From NCBI GenBank assembly GCA_049583715.1, contig JBAUWJ010000157.1:1-64000 (forward strand): a DNA stretch of 64,000 bases. Reading direction: 5' to 3'. Below are positions 45,246 through 54,134 of the stretch, piece after piece. The number at the start of each line of letters is the position of its first letter. The first letter of the stretch is position 1. The position numbers and the translations under genes were made by a program. Below the pieces are notes generated by a model. It did not search any database and was not told the origin of the DNA. It saw nothing but the letters and a program-made list of their open reading frames with translations. Source of the stretch: JAANXG01 sp049583715 (lineage in GTDB: Bacteria; Pseudomonadota; Gammaproteobacteria; Arenicellales; JAANXG01).

Positions 45246-46405
45246 TGCCGACCTACGGCCGCCTTCCCGTCTGTTTCAGCCGGGGTGAAGGGGTGCGCCT
45301 GTGGGATACGGACGGGACGTCATACCTCGATGCCCTAGGGGGTATTGCCGTCTGCGTTCTGGGTCATGCACACCCGGAGCTGGCGGAGGTGATCTCGGAC
45401 CAGGCCCGGCGGCTGATCCACACCTCCAATCTGTATCGTATCGAGGAACAGGAACGCCTGGGTGACCGCCTTTGCGGCATCGCCGGCATGGAGCAGGCAT
45501 TCTTCGGCAACTCCGGGGCCGAGGCCAACGAGGCGGCCATCAAGCTGGCACGGCGCTACGGCCACGAGCGGGGCATCGAGAACCCGTCGGTGATCGTTAC
45601 CGAGGGCGCGTTCCACGGCCGCACCATGGCGACCCTGACCGCCACCGGAAACCGCAAGGTGCAGGCGGGGTTCGAGCCGCTGGTTCCGGGATTCCGGCGG
45701 GTGCCCTTCGACGACCTGGAAGCCGTGGCCCAGGTCGCCGCGCACGACAACAGTGTCGTGGCGGTTCTGGTGGAGCCCATCCAGGGAGAAGGGGGCATCC
45801 GGGTGCCGGCGCCGGATTACCTGCCGGGCCTGCGGCGGATCTGCGACGACAACGGCTGGCTGCTGATGCTGGACGAGATCCAGACCGGCATGGGACGCAC
45901 CGGGCGCTGGTTCGCCTGCCAGCGCCAGAACGTGCAGCCCGACGTCATGACCGTCGCGAAGGCGCTGGGCAACGGCGTCCCCATCGGAGCCTGCCTGGTG
46001 CGGGGACCGGCCGTCGGCGTGCTCAGCGCCGGCACCCACGGTTCCACCTTCGGCGGCAACCCCTTCGCCTGTCGCGTCGCCCTCGCCGTGATCGACATAC
46101 TGGAGCGGATCGAGGCGCCCGCCCGGGCGGAACGCCAGGGCGCGAGGATATTGAGCGGCCTCGACGCACGCCTCGGCGATCATCCGGACATCCGCTCCAT
46201 ACGCGGGCACGGAATGATGCTGGGGGTGGAGATGACCAAACCCTGCAAGGAGCTCATGGGGCTTGCGCTCGGGGAGCACCTGCTCATCAACGTCACCGCC
46301 GACAACGTCATCCGGATGCTTCCGGCTTTGATCTACCGGAACGAGGATTCGGATGAGCTGGTGGAATCCCTGGTCAGGACCGTCGATCGGTTCCGTGGCG
46401 GCTGA
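45221..46405 (+). CDS. argD: Acetylornithine aminotransferase
   Basis: The protein has about 394 residues. Class-III PLP aminotransferase landmarks: LGGIAVCVLGHAHPEL, the PLP-phosphate FFGNSGAEANEAA, LLMLDEIQTGMGRTGR (Asp binding the pyridine) and the PLP lysine in MTVAKALGNGVP. It makes N-acetylornithine from the semialdehyde. Starts at 45164 (ATG), 45221 (GTG) and 45245 (ATG) are open; 45221 is chosen because the THLMPTYGRLPV N-terminus is conserved. It overlaps argF, its operon partner. Confidence 0.95.
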   Translation: MDVETTHLMPTYGRLPVCFSRGEGVRLWDTDGTSYLDALGGIAVCVLGHAHPELAEVISDQARRLIHTSNLYRIEEQERLGDRLCGIAGMEQAFFGNSGAEANEAAIKLARRYGHERGIENPSVIVTEGAFHGRTMATLTATGNRKVQAGFEPLVPGFRRVPFDDLEAVAQVAAHDNSVVAVLVEPIQGEGGIRVPAPDYLPGLRRICDDNGWLLMLDEIQTGMGRTGRWFACQRQNVQPDVMTVAKALGNGVPIGACLVRGPAVGVLSAGTHGSTFGGNPFACRVALAVIDILERIEAPARAERQGARILSGLDARLGDHPDIRSIRGHGMMLGVEMTKPCKELMGLALGEHLLINVTADNVIRMLPALIYRNEDSDELVESLVRTVDRFRGG

Positions 46406-47321
46406 GGTGGGCGCCAGTGTACCCCGTCACTTCCTGACGCTGCGGGATCTCGAGCCGACCGAGCTGGAGCACCTGATCGTGCGGGCCATCGAGCTCAAGA
46501 AGGAGCTCAAGAGCGGCGGCCGCTACGAGCCGCTTCGCAACCGCACGCTGGCCATGATCTTCGACAAGTCGTCGACCCGCACTCGCCTCTCCTTCGAGGC
46601 TGCCATGACACAGTTCGGGGGCAACGCCGTCTACTTGTCTCCAGGCACCACACAGCTCGGCCGCGGTGAGCTGGTCGAGGATACCGCGCGCGTGATGTCC
46701 AGGATGGTGGATGCGGTAGTGATACGCACCGTCAGCCATGAGATGGTGAGTACCTTCGCCGCGCACAGCGATATTCCGGTGATCAACGGGCTCACCGACG
46801 ACTTTCATCCCTGCCAGCTCCTGGCGGACGTGCAAACCTATGTGGAGCATCGAGGGTCGATGAGGGGGCGGTCGGTCGCCTGGGTCGGCGACGGCAACAA
46901 CGTGTGCAACTCCTGGATCAACGCCGCCTGGGCGTTCGGATTCCACCTCGGTATCGCCACGCCTGCGGATTACCGTCCCGGCGCCGACATCATGAAGCGC
47001 GCCGGCGACGCGGTCGCCTGGAACGAGGATCCGGCGGTGGTTACCCGCGGCGCCGACCTGATCGTCACGGACACCTGGGCCAGCATGGGCCAGGAAGACG
47101 AGAAGGAGAGCCGCCTCCGGGCCTTCAAGGGATATCGTGTGGATCAAGGCATCATGGACCTGGCCGCCCCGGAGGCCCTGTTCATGCATTGCCTGCCCGC
47201 TTACCGCGGCTGCGAAGTCACGGCCGAGGTCCTGGAAGGCCCGCAAAGCGTAGTCTGGGATCAGGCGGAGAACCGCCTCCACGCCCAGAAGGCGCTGCTG
47301 GAATTCCTGCTGGTCAGGTAG
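46395..47321 (+). CDS. argF: Ornithine carbamoyltransferase
   Basis: The protein has about 308 residues. Carbamoyl-phosphate motif STRTRLSFE (about 58-66), the HPCQ loop (DDFHPCQLLAD) and the HCLP ornithine-binding motif (MHCLPAYRG) are present. It makes citrulline from ornithine. The start is GTG at 46395 or 46407; neither has a clear Shine-Dalgarno, suggesting coupling to argD, whose stop it overlaps. Confidence 0.95.
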   Translation: MAAEVGASVPRHFLTLRDLEPTELEHLIVRAIELKKELKSGGRYEPLRNRTLAMIFDKSSTRTRLSFEAAMTQFGGNAVYLSPGTTQLGRGELVEDTARVMSRMVDAVVIRTVSHEMVSTFAAHSDIPVINGLTDDFHPCQLLADVQTYVEHRGSMRGRSVAWVGDGNNVCNSWINAAWAFGFHLGIATPADYRPGADIMKRAGDAVAWNEDPAVVTRGADLIVTDTWASMGQEDEKESRLRAFKGYRVDQGIMDLAAPEALFMHCLPAYRGCEVTAEVLEGPQSVVWDQAENRLHAQKALLEFLLVR

Positions 47322-47402
47322 GAGCGTCTGCGAGTAGTTTGTGCGCCGCGGTGGCGTCCCCCGCGGGGGCGGCTCCTGCAAGGTCGGACCCCCGGACACC
47401 GC
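47319..47402. repeat. REP-like sequences after argF
   Basis: GTAGGAGCG at the argF stop, the perfect palindrome CCCCCGCGGGGG (47358-47369), GGCTCCTGC (inverse of GCAGGAGCC) and the 13-mer CCCCGGACACCGC (47390-47402) shared with the cluster at 43793-43805. No gene fits here. The following gene probably starts at GTG 47512. Confidence 0.5.
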
Positions 47403-47511
47403 GAGCCGGCCGCGCTGTGTGCTCGCCCTGCCTGTGGGAGGTCGCCGCGCCTGGACCCGCGCCGTGCCAACGGAGTATCGTGGGCGCCGCGAGCCGCGGT
47501 CCATCAGTACG

Positions 47512-48327
47512 GTGAGTCGAAGTCAAGCCATCAGCTACCTGTGCGCCATAACCCTGTGCCTGGGTCCGCCGTCGTCGGCATGGTGCGACGCGGAGTACGC
47601 CGCCGGAGCCGCGGCGGGCACGCGGACCGGATCACCGGTGCCGACCCGGGTCGCCCCGGAGGTTCGACGACACGCCCAGGACGAGGACCAGGACGATAGC
47701 CGGAAATCCGGTCAGGACCAGGATGGCGCACCGGCTGGGTCCGATTCCCCCTCACCCGCGGCCGCCGCCGCTTTGTCCCGCGGGCGCCGGGAGAAGGGTG
47801 AAGGTCACCTGGCGCTGGCCGAAGAGCAGTTCCAGAAGGCCCTGGCGTCCGCCAGCCGCGGCAGCAAGGTCTACAAGGCGGCTCTGGAAGAGCTTACCTA
47901 CCAGCTCCCTCTCATGCGGGTACAGCGCTATGTCCTGGCCGGAGCGCGTCAGAAAGCCGGGCGACTGCTCGAAGAGCTGCTCCAGGAGCACCAGTCCGAT
48001 GAAAAAAAGAGCCGCCACCTCGTGGAGCTGATTGCCCGTCTGCGCAAGGGCGGTGAGGCTCAGGACGGCGTCTACAGTCAGCCGGGGAGCGGGCATCGGA
48101 CAATCAGCGTGGTGGAGCGGACCCTGAACCGCTTCTACAGGAAGCACGGTCGCTATCCCCGCGACTACGACGAGCTCAACCAGATACTGCCGCCCGACCG
48201 CTATCCCCTGACCGACTACGACATCGTGCACTACGTCGAGCAAGGCCATGCCTACGGTTTGACGCTCCGCAGCAAGAGCGATCCCGACAATATCCTGACC
48301 GTGCAGGATACGGGGCTCGTTCAGTGA
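47512..48327 (+). CDS. Secreted hypothetical protein with pseudopilin-like C-terminal domain
   Basis: The protein has about 271 residues. A signal sequence (about 4-24) is followed by a Ala/Asp/Arg-rich low-complexity stretch, a TPR-like helical part (EGHLALAEEQFQKALASA) near the middle and a C-terminal domain with TLNRFYRKHGRYPRDYDEL...YPLTDYDIVHYVEQG, similar to the globular domains of type II secretion/type IV pseudopilins. No prepilin cleavage site is visible. The start (GTG) is chosen to leave out the repeats. Function unknown. Confidence 0.72.
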   Translation: MSRSQAISYLCAITLCLGPPSSAWCDAEYAAGAAAGTRTGSPVPTRVAPEVRRHAQDEDQDDSRKSGQDQDGAPAGSDSPSPAAAAALSRGRREKGEGHLALAEEQFQKALASASRGSKVYKAALEELTYQLPLMRVQRYVLAGARQKAGRLLEELLQEHQSDEKKSRHLVELIARLRKGGEAQDGVYSQPGSGHRTISVVERTLNRFYRKHGRYPRDYDELNQILPPDRYPLTDYDIVHYVEQGHAYGLTLRSKSDPDNILTVQDTGLVQ

Positions 48328-48432
48328 TGAGTGCCGTTTGGAGGCCGAGCAGCACCGCCCGTCGGTTTCCACCGGAAGCCTGGGCCTGCAGGTTGTATCT
48401 TTTCCAGGTGAAATTACCGATATTTCGCACGC

Positions 48433-48885
48433 GTGATTCCAAATCTATATAAGACGATCGCGTCCGCCATCAGAAACAAGCGGCGGATCGTGATCCGGTA
48501 CAACGGGCGCTCGCTGTCCCGCGTGGTCGAGCCGCACGCCTTGTTCAAGTCCGAGGATGGAGATGTGAGTCTTCTCGGCTACCAGGTCCGTGGCTACCAC
48601 TCGTCGAAACGCAACGGCAGCTTCTGGCGGCCGTTCCAGCTCAAGAAGATCGACAACATTCATGTCAGCCAGGAGCTGTTCGAAGCCCGCCTGAGTCAGG
48701 GATATGCGGCGGTCGCCCGCACCCTCAAGGGCGAAGTGCTGTCGGCCCTGGAATGCGAGCCGGATGATTACAGGTTCTTCGACGCCCGACTTTACGGGCC
48801 TCCGGTGCCGGCCTATCTGGCGCCGACCCCCACGCTGATGCTGCGGCTGGCCCGGGAGGCGAGCGCTCAAAGCGGTGGTCGATAA
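48433..48885 (+). CDS. Stand-alone WYL-like domain protein
   Basis: The protein has 150 residues. It shows the WYL Sm-like pattern: IRNKRRIVIRYNG, RVVEPHALFKSEDGDVSLLGYQVRGYHSS...WRPFQLKKIDNIHV. WYL domains normally bind small ligands or nucleic acid in regulators or defence proteins; here no winged-helix or other domain is attached. It starts at GTG 48433 and has a Shine-Dalgarno-poor leader. It may be a ligand sensor partner. Confidence 0.7.
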   Translation: MIPNLYKTIASAIRNKRRIVIRYNGRSLSRVVEPHALFKSEDGDVSLLGYQVRGYHSSKRNGSFWRPFQLKKIDNIHVSQELFEARLSQGYAAVARTLKGEVLSALECEPDDYRFFDARLYGPPVPAYLAPTPTLMLRLAREASAQSGGR

Positions 48886-48937
48886 GGGCGGGGTCGCCCG
48901 GAGGGCGCGGTCCGGCGACGATTCATGAAGCAAGTTC

Positions 48938-48963
48938 GGGCGGAGGAAGCCGCCCGTTATTTT
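48938..48963 (+). terminator. Terminator after the WYL gene
   Basis: GGGCGG/CCGCCC with a six-base loop (48938-48955), followed by GTTATTTT, a modest U-tract on the plus strand. Confidence 0.5.
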
Positions 48964-48974
48964 GCTGACCCAAA

Positions 48975-49005
48975 CTAGAAAGGCCCCTGATCGGGGCCTT
49001 TCTAG
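48975..49005. terminator. Bidirectional terminator between WYL gene and rpoH
   Basis: A perfect 13-bp stem (CTAGAAAGGCCCC / GGGGCCTTTCTAG) with a five-base loop. Both sides of the stem carry T/A tracts, so it can end transcripts from either convergent gene. It is the strongest hairpin in the window. Confidence 0.75.
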
Positions 49006-49068
49006 CGTTCGGGACCAACGGTTCTCGAGCCGCGCCCGCGACCCGCGCCGCGGGCGCCGCCGCGAAGA

Positions 49069-49920
<852 letters not shown>

Positions 49921-49954
49921 CAATCGTCTCTCCTGTAGCTTGCTATAGCTAAGT

Positions 49955-49981
49955 TTAGCACTCTTATACTGAGAGTGCTAA
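49955..49981. promoter_or_regulatory. CIRCE operator in rpoH promoter region
   Basis: TTAGCACTC-N9-GAGTGCTAA, a perfect match to both arms of the HrcA-binding CIRCE element. It lies 34 bases upstream of the rpoH start. On the minus strand the spacer contains TATAAG (49968-49963), a probable -10, so bound HrcA would occlude RNA polymerase. Confidence 0.9.
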
Positions 49982-50003
49982 GTTCGGAAAAAGTTCCCAG
50001 GTA

Positions 50004-50010
50004 TTTCAAG
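50004..50010 (-). promoter_or_regulatory. Possible sigma-32-type -35 element for rpoH
   Basis: CTTGAAA on the minus strand matches the heat-shock -35 consensus. A -10 candidate 16 bases downstream (CCGAACTT) is weak. If real it would give RpoH autoregulation. Confidence 0.25.
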
Positions 50011-50079
50011 GCTTTAGCGCCACGGCCGACTCTGGTCGCCGTCCCGAAACCGGGTTCTCGAATACCTTGCCCCGGCTCC

Positions 50080-50988
50080 CTAGCGGGGCTCGATGTCCTT
50101 CAGGTGCCGCCCCACCGACCACCGGGATGCGCACCAACCCAGCCCGCTCCCGAGCAGAAACAGCACGGCCGCCGTCGACCAGCGCAGGCCGAGAAGCCGG
50201 TAGCCGCTGCCGTACTCGCCGATGAGTCCGGTGATGGGCTCCCTCAGGGCCTCGACGCATACCGTCACCAGCACGACGGCGGTCACGGCGCCCAGCGCCC
50301 CCTGGACGAATCCCTGATACAGAAAAGGACGTCGAATGAAGCGGTCCGTTCCGCCGATCAGCTTGATGACCTCGATCTCGTGTGAGCGGCTCAGTATGGC
50401 CAGGCGCACCGTATTGCTGATGATGACCACCACGGCCAGCCCCAGCAAAATGGCCAGGACCCATACCAGTCGGTGTCCGATCCGAACCATCGCGCTGAGG
50501 CGCTTGAGCCAGAGTACGTCGGAACGCACACTGTCCACCCCGGGCAGCTTTGCCGCCTGATCGATGAACCGCTGCACCGAGTCGACCGTGCTGCGGGCGG
50601 GATCGAGGGAAACCACCACCGTCCACGGCAGGGGATTGCTCTCGAGCAGATCGGAAGCCTGAGCGAACCCCGAGTACTTCTTGAATTCCGCGAGCCCCTG
50701 ATCCGGCGAGATTGCATCGATCCTGGCCACCTCCTGGAATGACCGCAGGGCTTGCTCAACGGTCTCCGGGGAGTGAACGTCCCGCGACAGGAACAGGTTG
50801 ACCTTCGCCTGGTTGTCCCAGCCACCACTGAGCTGGGCGATGTTCTGCATGACGACATACAGCAATGCAGGCAGGGACAAGGTGACGCCGATGGCGGCCA
50901 CGGTCAGAATCACGGCGCCCGGCGACCTGGCGAGCAGGGCGACGCTGTTCGCGAACACATGGAGATTGTTTCGAAAGTAGCTAATCAA
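50080..50988 (-). CDS. ftsX: Cell division protein FtsX
   Basis: The protein has 302 residues. One TM (about 21-48), a periplasmic domain (about 50-165), then three TM helices (about 170-300). It couples ATP binding by FtsE to activation of peptidoglycan hydrolases at the septum. The ATG overlaps the ftsE stop by eight bases. Confidence 0.95.
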   Translation of the reverse strand: MISYFRNNLHVFANSVALLARSPGAVILTVAAIGVTLSLPALLYVVMQNIAQLSGGWDNQAKVNLFLSRDVHSPETVEQALRSFQEVARIDAISPDQGLAEFKKYSGFAQASDLLESNPLPWTVVVSLDPARSTVDSVQRFIDQAAKLPGVDSVRSDVLWLKRLSAMVRIGHRLVWVLAILLGLAVVVIISNTVRLAILSRSHEIEVIKLIGGTDRFIRRPFLYQGFVQGALGAVTAVVLVTVCVEALREPITGLIGEYGSGYRLLGLRWSTAAVLFLLGSGLGWCASRWSVGRHLKDIEPR

Positions 50989-51658
50989 GGCCCATGCCCG
51001 CCGGCCTGTCCAGGAGACGGCCTTCGTCCAGGCAGAGCGCCGGTTTGTCGAGGCGCTCGATGTGGCGCAGCTCGTGGGTGGCCACGAGCACCGTGGTGCC
51101 TACCTGGTTGAACATGTGGAAGATGTCCATGATGTCGTCCGACATGTCGGCGTCCACGTTGCCCGTGGGTTCGTCGGCGAGCAGTATCGACGGGCGATTG
51201 ACCACCGCCCGGGCGATGCCGACGCGCTGCTGCTCACCGCCGGACAGCATCGGCGGGTACAGGGCCTCCTTGCCGAGGAGATCCACCTTGTCCAGTGCCG
51301 CACGCACCCGCCGCGGAATATCACGGGGGTTGAATCCCGAGACGACCAGCGGCAAGGCGACGTTCTCGAACACCGTGTGCTCCGGCAGCAATCTGTGGTC
51401 CTGGAACACCACGCCGATGCGCCGCCGATACTGCGGCAGCTTGCGTCGCGGCAGGCGAGTGAGGTTCTGATCGTCGACCAGCACCTGCCCGCTGGTCGCC
51501 TTCTCGATCACCACGATCAGCTTCAACAGCGTGCTCTTGCCGGCTCCGGAACGTCCCGTCAGGAACACCATCTCGCCGGGGGGCACCTTGAAGCTCACCC
51601 GCTTCAGGGCTTCGTGCCCGCCCGCATAGCGCTTGGTGACGTCGTTGAAGACGATCAT
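50981..51658 (-). CDS. ftsE: Cell division ATP-binding protein FtsE
   Basis: The protein has 225 residues. Walker A GRSGAGKST (36-44), signature LSGGEQQR, Walker B ILLADEPTGNVD and H-loop are intact. It is the ATPase of the FtsEX complex, also feeding the divisome. It overlaps ftsY by ATGA and ftsX by eight bases. Confidence 0.96.
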   Translation of the reverse strand: MIVFNDVTKRYAGGHEALKRVSFKVPPGEMVFLTGRSGAGKSTLLKLIVVIEKATSGQVLVDDQNLTRLPRRKLPQYRRRIGVVFQDHRLLPEHTVFENVALPLVVSGFNPRDIPRRVRAALDKVDLLGKEALYPPMLSGGEQQRVGIARAVVNRPSILLADEPTGNVDADMSDDIMDIFHMFNQVGTTVLVATHELRHIERLDKPALCLDEGRLLDRPAGMGLD

Positions 51659-52584
51659 CGGCCCGCGTTCGTGGGCAGAATCGCGTCGACGAACTCATCG
51701 GCATCGAAGGGCCTCAGGTCGTCGACGGCTTCCCCCACCCCCAGGAAGCGGACCGGCAGCCCGAATTCCCCGGCGATGGCGAACAGGATCCCGCCCTTGG
51801 CGGTGCCGTCCAGCTTCGTCAGGCAGATACTGTCGACGCCCACCGCCTGATCGAAGGCGCGGAGCTGCGCCAGCGCGTTCTGGCCGGTGCCCGCGTCCAG
51901 GACCTGGAGTACTTCGTCCGGCGCCTCGGGATCGAGCTTCTTGAGAACCCGCATCACCTTCTGGAGCTGGGCCATCAGCTCGCCCTGGGTGTGCTGCCGG
52001 CCGGCCGTGTCGATGAGCAGTACGTCGGCGCCCCTGGCCTTGGCGGATTGGTAGGCGTCGTGCGCCACGGCGGCCGGATCGCCGCCCGGCTGGTGAGCCA
52101 CGACGGGGATGGACAGGCCTTCGCCCCACTCCCCCAGCTGCTCGATGGCCGCGGCGCGAAAGGTGTCGGCGGCGGCGAGCACGACGCCTAGGCCCTGCTC
52201 GCGCAGACGATGAGCCATCTTGGCGATGGTCGTGGTCTTGCCGACGCCGTTCACGCCAACGACCACCAGCACGTAGGGCCGCCGCGTCGGGGAGAAGGAG
52301 GCGTTGCATGGCTCGAGAATCCCGCGCATCTCCTTGCGCAGTATGTCAATGAGCTCGGCAGACGTGGTACCGCGCCGGCGGTTGGCGGCGCGCAGCCGTT
52401 CCATGATCCTGCCTGCCACGGTCACGCCGACGTCGCACTGAATGAGCTGATCCTCGATGTCGTCCAGCTGGGACTCATCGACGTGCCCGCCCGAGAACAA
52501 GCCTGCCAGGCCGCGGGCGAGAAAGCTCCGGGGCTTGGCCAGACGTTCCCGCAGGGAAGATCTCGTTCGTTTCAGTGTCAACAC
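51655..52584 (-). CDS. ftsY: Signal recognition particle receptor FtsY
   Basis: The protein has 309 residues. NG domain complete: the N-domain (about 10-95), then G1 GVNGVGKTTT (about 107-116), DTAGR and TKLDGTAKGG. The long acidic A-domain of E. coli is absent. It docks ribosome-SRP complexes at the membrane. Start is GTG at 52584. Confidence 0.96.
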   Translation of the reverse strand: MLTLKRTRSSLRERLAKPRSFLARGLAGLFSGGHVDESQLDDIEDQLIQCDVGVTVAGRIMERLRAANRRRGTTSAELIDILRKEMRGILEPCNASFSPTRRPYVLVVVGVNGVGKTTTIAKMAHRLREQGLGVVLAAADTFRAAAIEQLGEWGEGLSIPVVAHQPGGDPAAVAHDAYQSAKARGADVLLIDTAGRQHTQGELMAQLQKVMRVLKKLDPEAPDEVLQVLDAGTGQNALAQLRAFDQAVGVDSICLTKLDGTAKGGILFAIAGEFGLPVRFLGVGEAVDDLRPFDADEFVDAILPTNAGR

Positions 52585-52906
52585 GGCGCGACTTCAGCTT
52601 GAATGATTCGGGGAGGGAGAGCGCGTGGCGCTTCGATAATCTCGACGGATTATCCTATCATGGCCGCCGAGACACGCCCGTGATGCGAAGGCACATTTCG
52701 GGCCACCGCGAACCCGGGAGGGTGTTCATGACACGATATCCATTGGCGGCGATGTGCCTTGCAGGGCATCGAGAAGTCGGAGCCGCTCCTCGACCACCTC
52801 GGCATCCGTCCGCACGTGGCCTGGGCGAGCACCGCCGTGGAGACGGGGCGCGCTGCGAGGCGAGGCGTCAAATCGGCATGCCACGTCCGCTGCGCGGGCG
52901 GTCCGC
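52585..52906. other. Intergenic stretch, no recognised gene
   Basis: Between divergent ftsY and rsmD. Many genomes carry an M16 peptidase here; I see none. Frames such as ATG at 52729 give short peptides without homology. It must hold promoters for both sides, but I found no convincing boxes. Confidence 0.35.
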
Positions 52907-53488
52907 TTGAAGAGCGCCAGGGGCCGGCTCCGGATCATCGGCGGGCGCTGGCGGGGCCGGCGCATCCGGTTTCCAGAGGTCCCGGGTCTGCGTCCCACCC
53001 CGGACCGGGTCCGGGAAACCTTGTTCAACTGGCTGGCTCCATGGCTGGACGGCGCCCGGGTGCTGGACTTGTTCGCCGGCAGCGGCATTCTGGCCTTTGA
53101 AGCCTTGTCGCGCGGCGCGGCCCGCGCCGTGCTGGTGGAAAGCGACCGGCAGATCGCGGGCTCGCTCCGGGAGACCGCAGCCGGGCTGGCCGGGGCGGAC
53201 GTCGAGATCAGAGCCTGCGACGCCATGGCTTTTCTTCGCTCGCCTGGCCAGGGGGCATTCGATCTGGTTTTCCTGGATCCGCCCTATGCCTTCGACGACC
53301 ACGAGGCCTTGTGCCGGGCGGTGGATGACAGCAGTGTGCTCGGGCCGGACGCCCTCGTCTACCTCGAGCTCTCCACGCGCCGCGCGGGGACTTTCGGCGC
53401 TCCCGCGTCGTGGGAATCCTACCGATCGGCACGCGCCGGACAGGTGCACTACCAGCTCTGGCGGCGCTCCGGCCGGGCCGCGCATTGA
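52907..53488 (+). CDS. rsmD: 16S rRNA m2G966 methyltransferase
   Basis: The protein has 193 residues from TTG at 52907. It contains GRLRIIGGRWRGRRI, the SAM site VLDLFAGSGILAFEALSRGA and the catalytic DPPY (about 121-124). The longer frame upstream is not conserved. Rarely seen TTG start, supported by the homologous N-terminus. Confidence 0.94.
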   Translation: MKSARGRLRIIGGRWRGRRIRFPEVPGLRPTPDRVRETLFNWLAPWLDGARVLDLFAGSGILAFEALSRGAARAVLVESDRQIAGSLRETAAGLAGADVEIRACDAMAFLRSPGQGAFDLVFLDPPYAFDDHEALCRAVDDSSVLGPDALVYLELSTRRAGTFGAPASWESYRSARAGQVHYQLWRRSGRAAH

Positions 53489-53549
53489 CCAGGCTACGGG
53501 CTGTCTATAGGCTTACCGGATCCCCAACCACCTTGATCGCGAGCTCTCA

Positions 53550-54023
53550 TTGATTGCACTGTACCCGGGCACTTTCGATCCGATCACGAACGGACATTCG
53601 GACCTGATACTGCGCGCCCAGCGCATCTTCGGCAAAGTTATCGTCGCGATCGCCGAGAACCCCCGCAAGGCGCCCCTGTTCAACCTCGACGAGCGCATCG
53701 CACTGGTGAGGGAGGTCACGGGAGAGATGGCGAACGTCGATGTCATCGGGTTCGACGGCCTGCTCATCGACTGTGTCAGGCAGAACCGCGCGGGCGTGGT
53801 GATCCGGGGTCTGCGGGCGGTGTCCGATTTCGAGTTCGAATTCCAGCTCGCCTCCGCCAATCGCCGTCTCGACCCCGGCATAGAGACCGTATTCCTGACG
53901 CCTTCGGAAAGTCATACCTTCACTTCGGCGTCACTGGTGAAGGAGATCGCGATGTACGGCGGAGACGTCTCGAGCTTCCTTCATCCGGTGGTGCTCGCCG
54001 CCGTCCGAAACAAGTTCAAGTAA
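53550..54023 (+). CDS. coaD: Phosphopantetheine adenylyltransferase
   Basis: The protein has 157 residues. T/HxGH motif in GTFDPITNGH (7-16), RGLRAVSDFEFEFQLA and the ISSTFVR-like motif FTSASLVKEI. It makes dephospho-CoA. Start is TTG at 53550; no other start gives the conserved IALYPGTFDP. Confidence 0.96.
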   Translation: MIALYPGTFDPITNGHSDLILRAQRIFGKVIVAIAENPRKAPLFNLDERIALVREVTGEMANVDVIGFDGLLIDCVRQNRAGVVIRGLRAVSDFEFEFQLASANRRLDPGIETVFLTPSESHTFTSASLVKEIAMYGGDVSSFLHPVVLAAVRNKFK

Positions 54024-54134
54024 GCCCGCCGCACCGGCCGCCGGGAAGGCGCACATTTCCGCGGGATTCGACGAGCGTCCCCGGCAGCCGCTCTTCGCCC
54101 ACGCCGGATGCGGCAGGTATATCCGGACGGGAGC

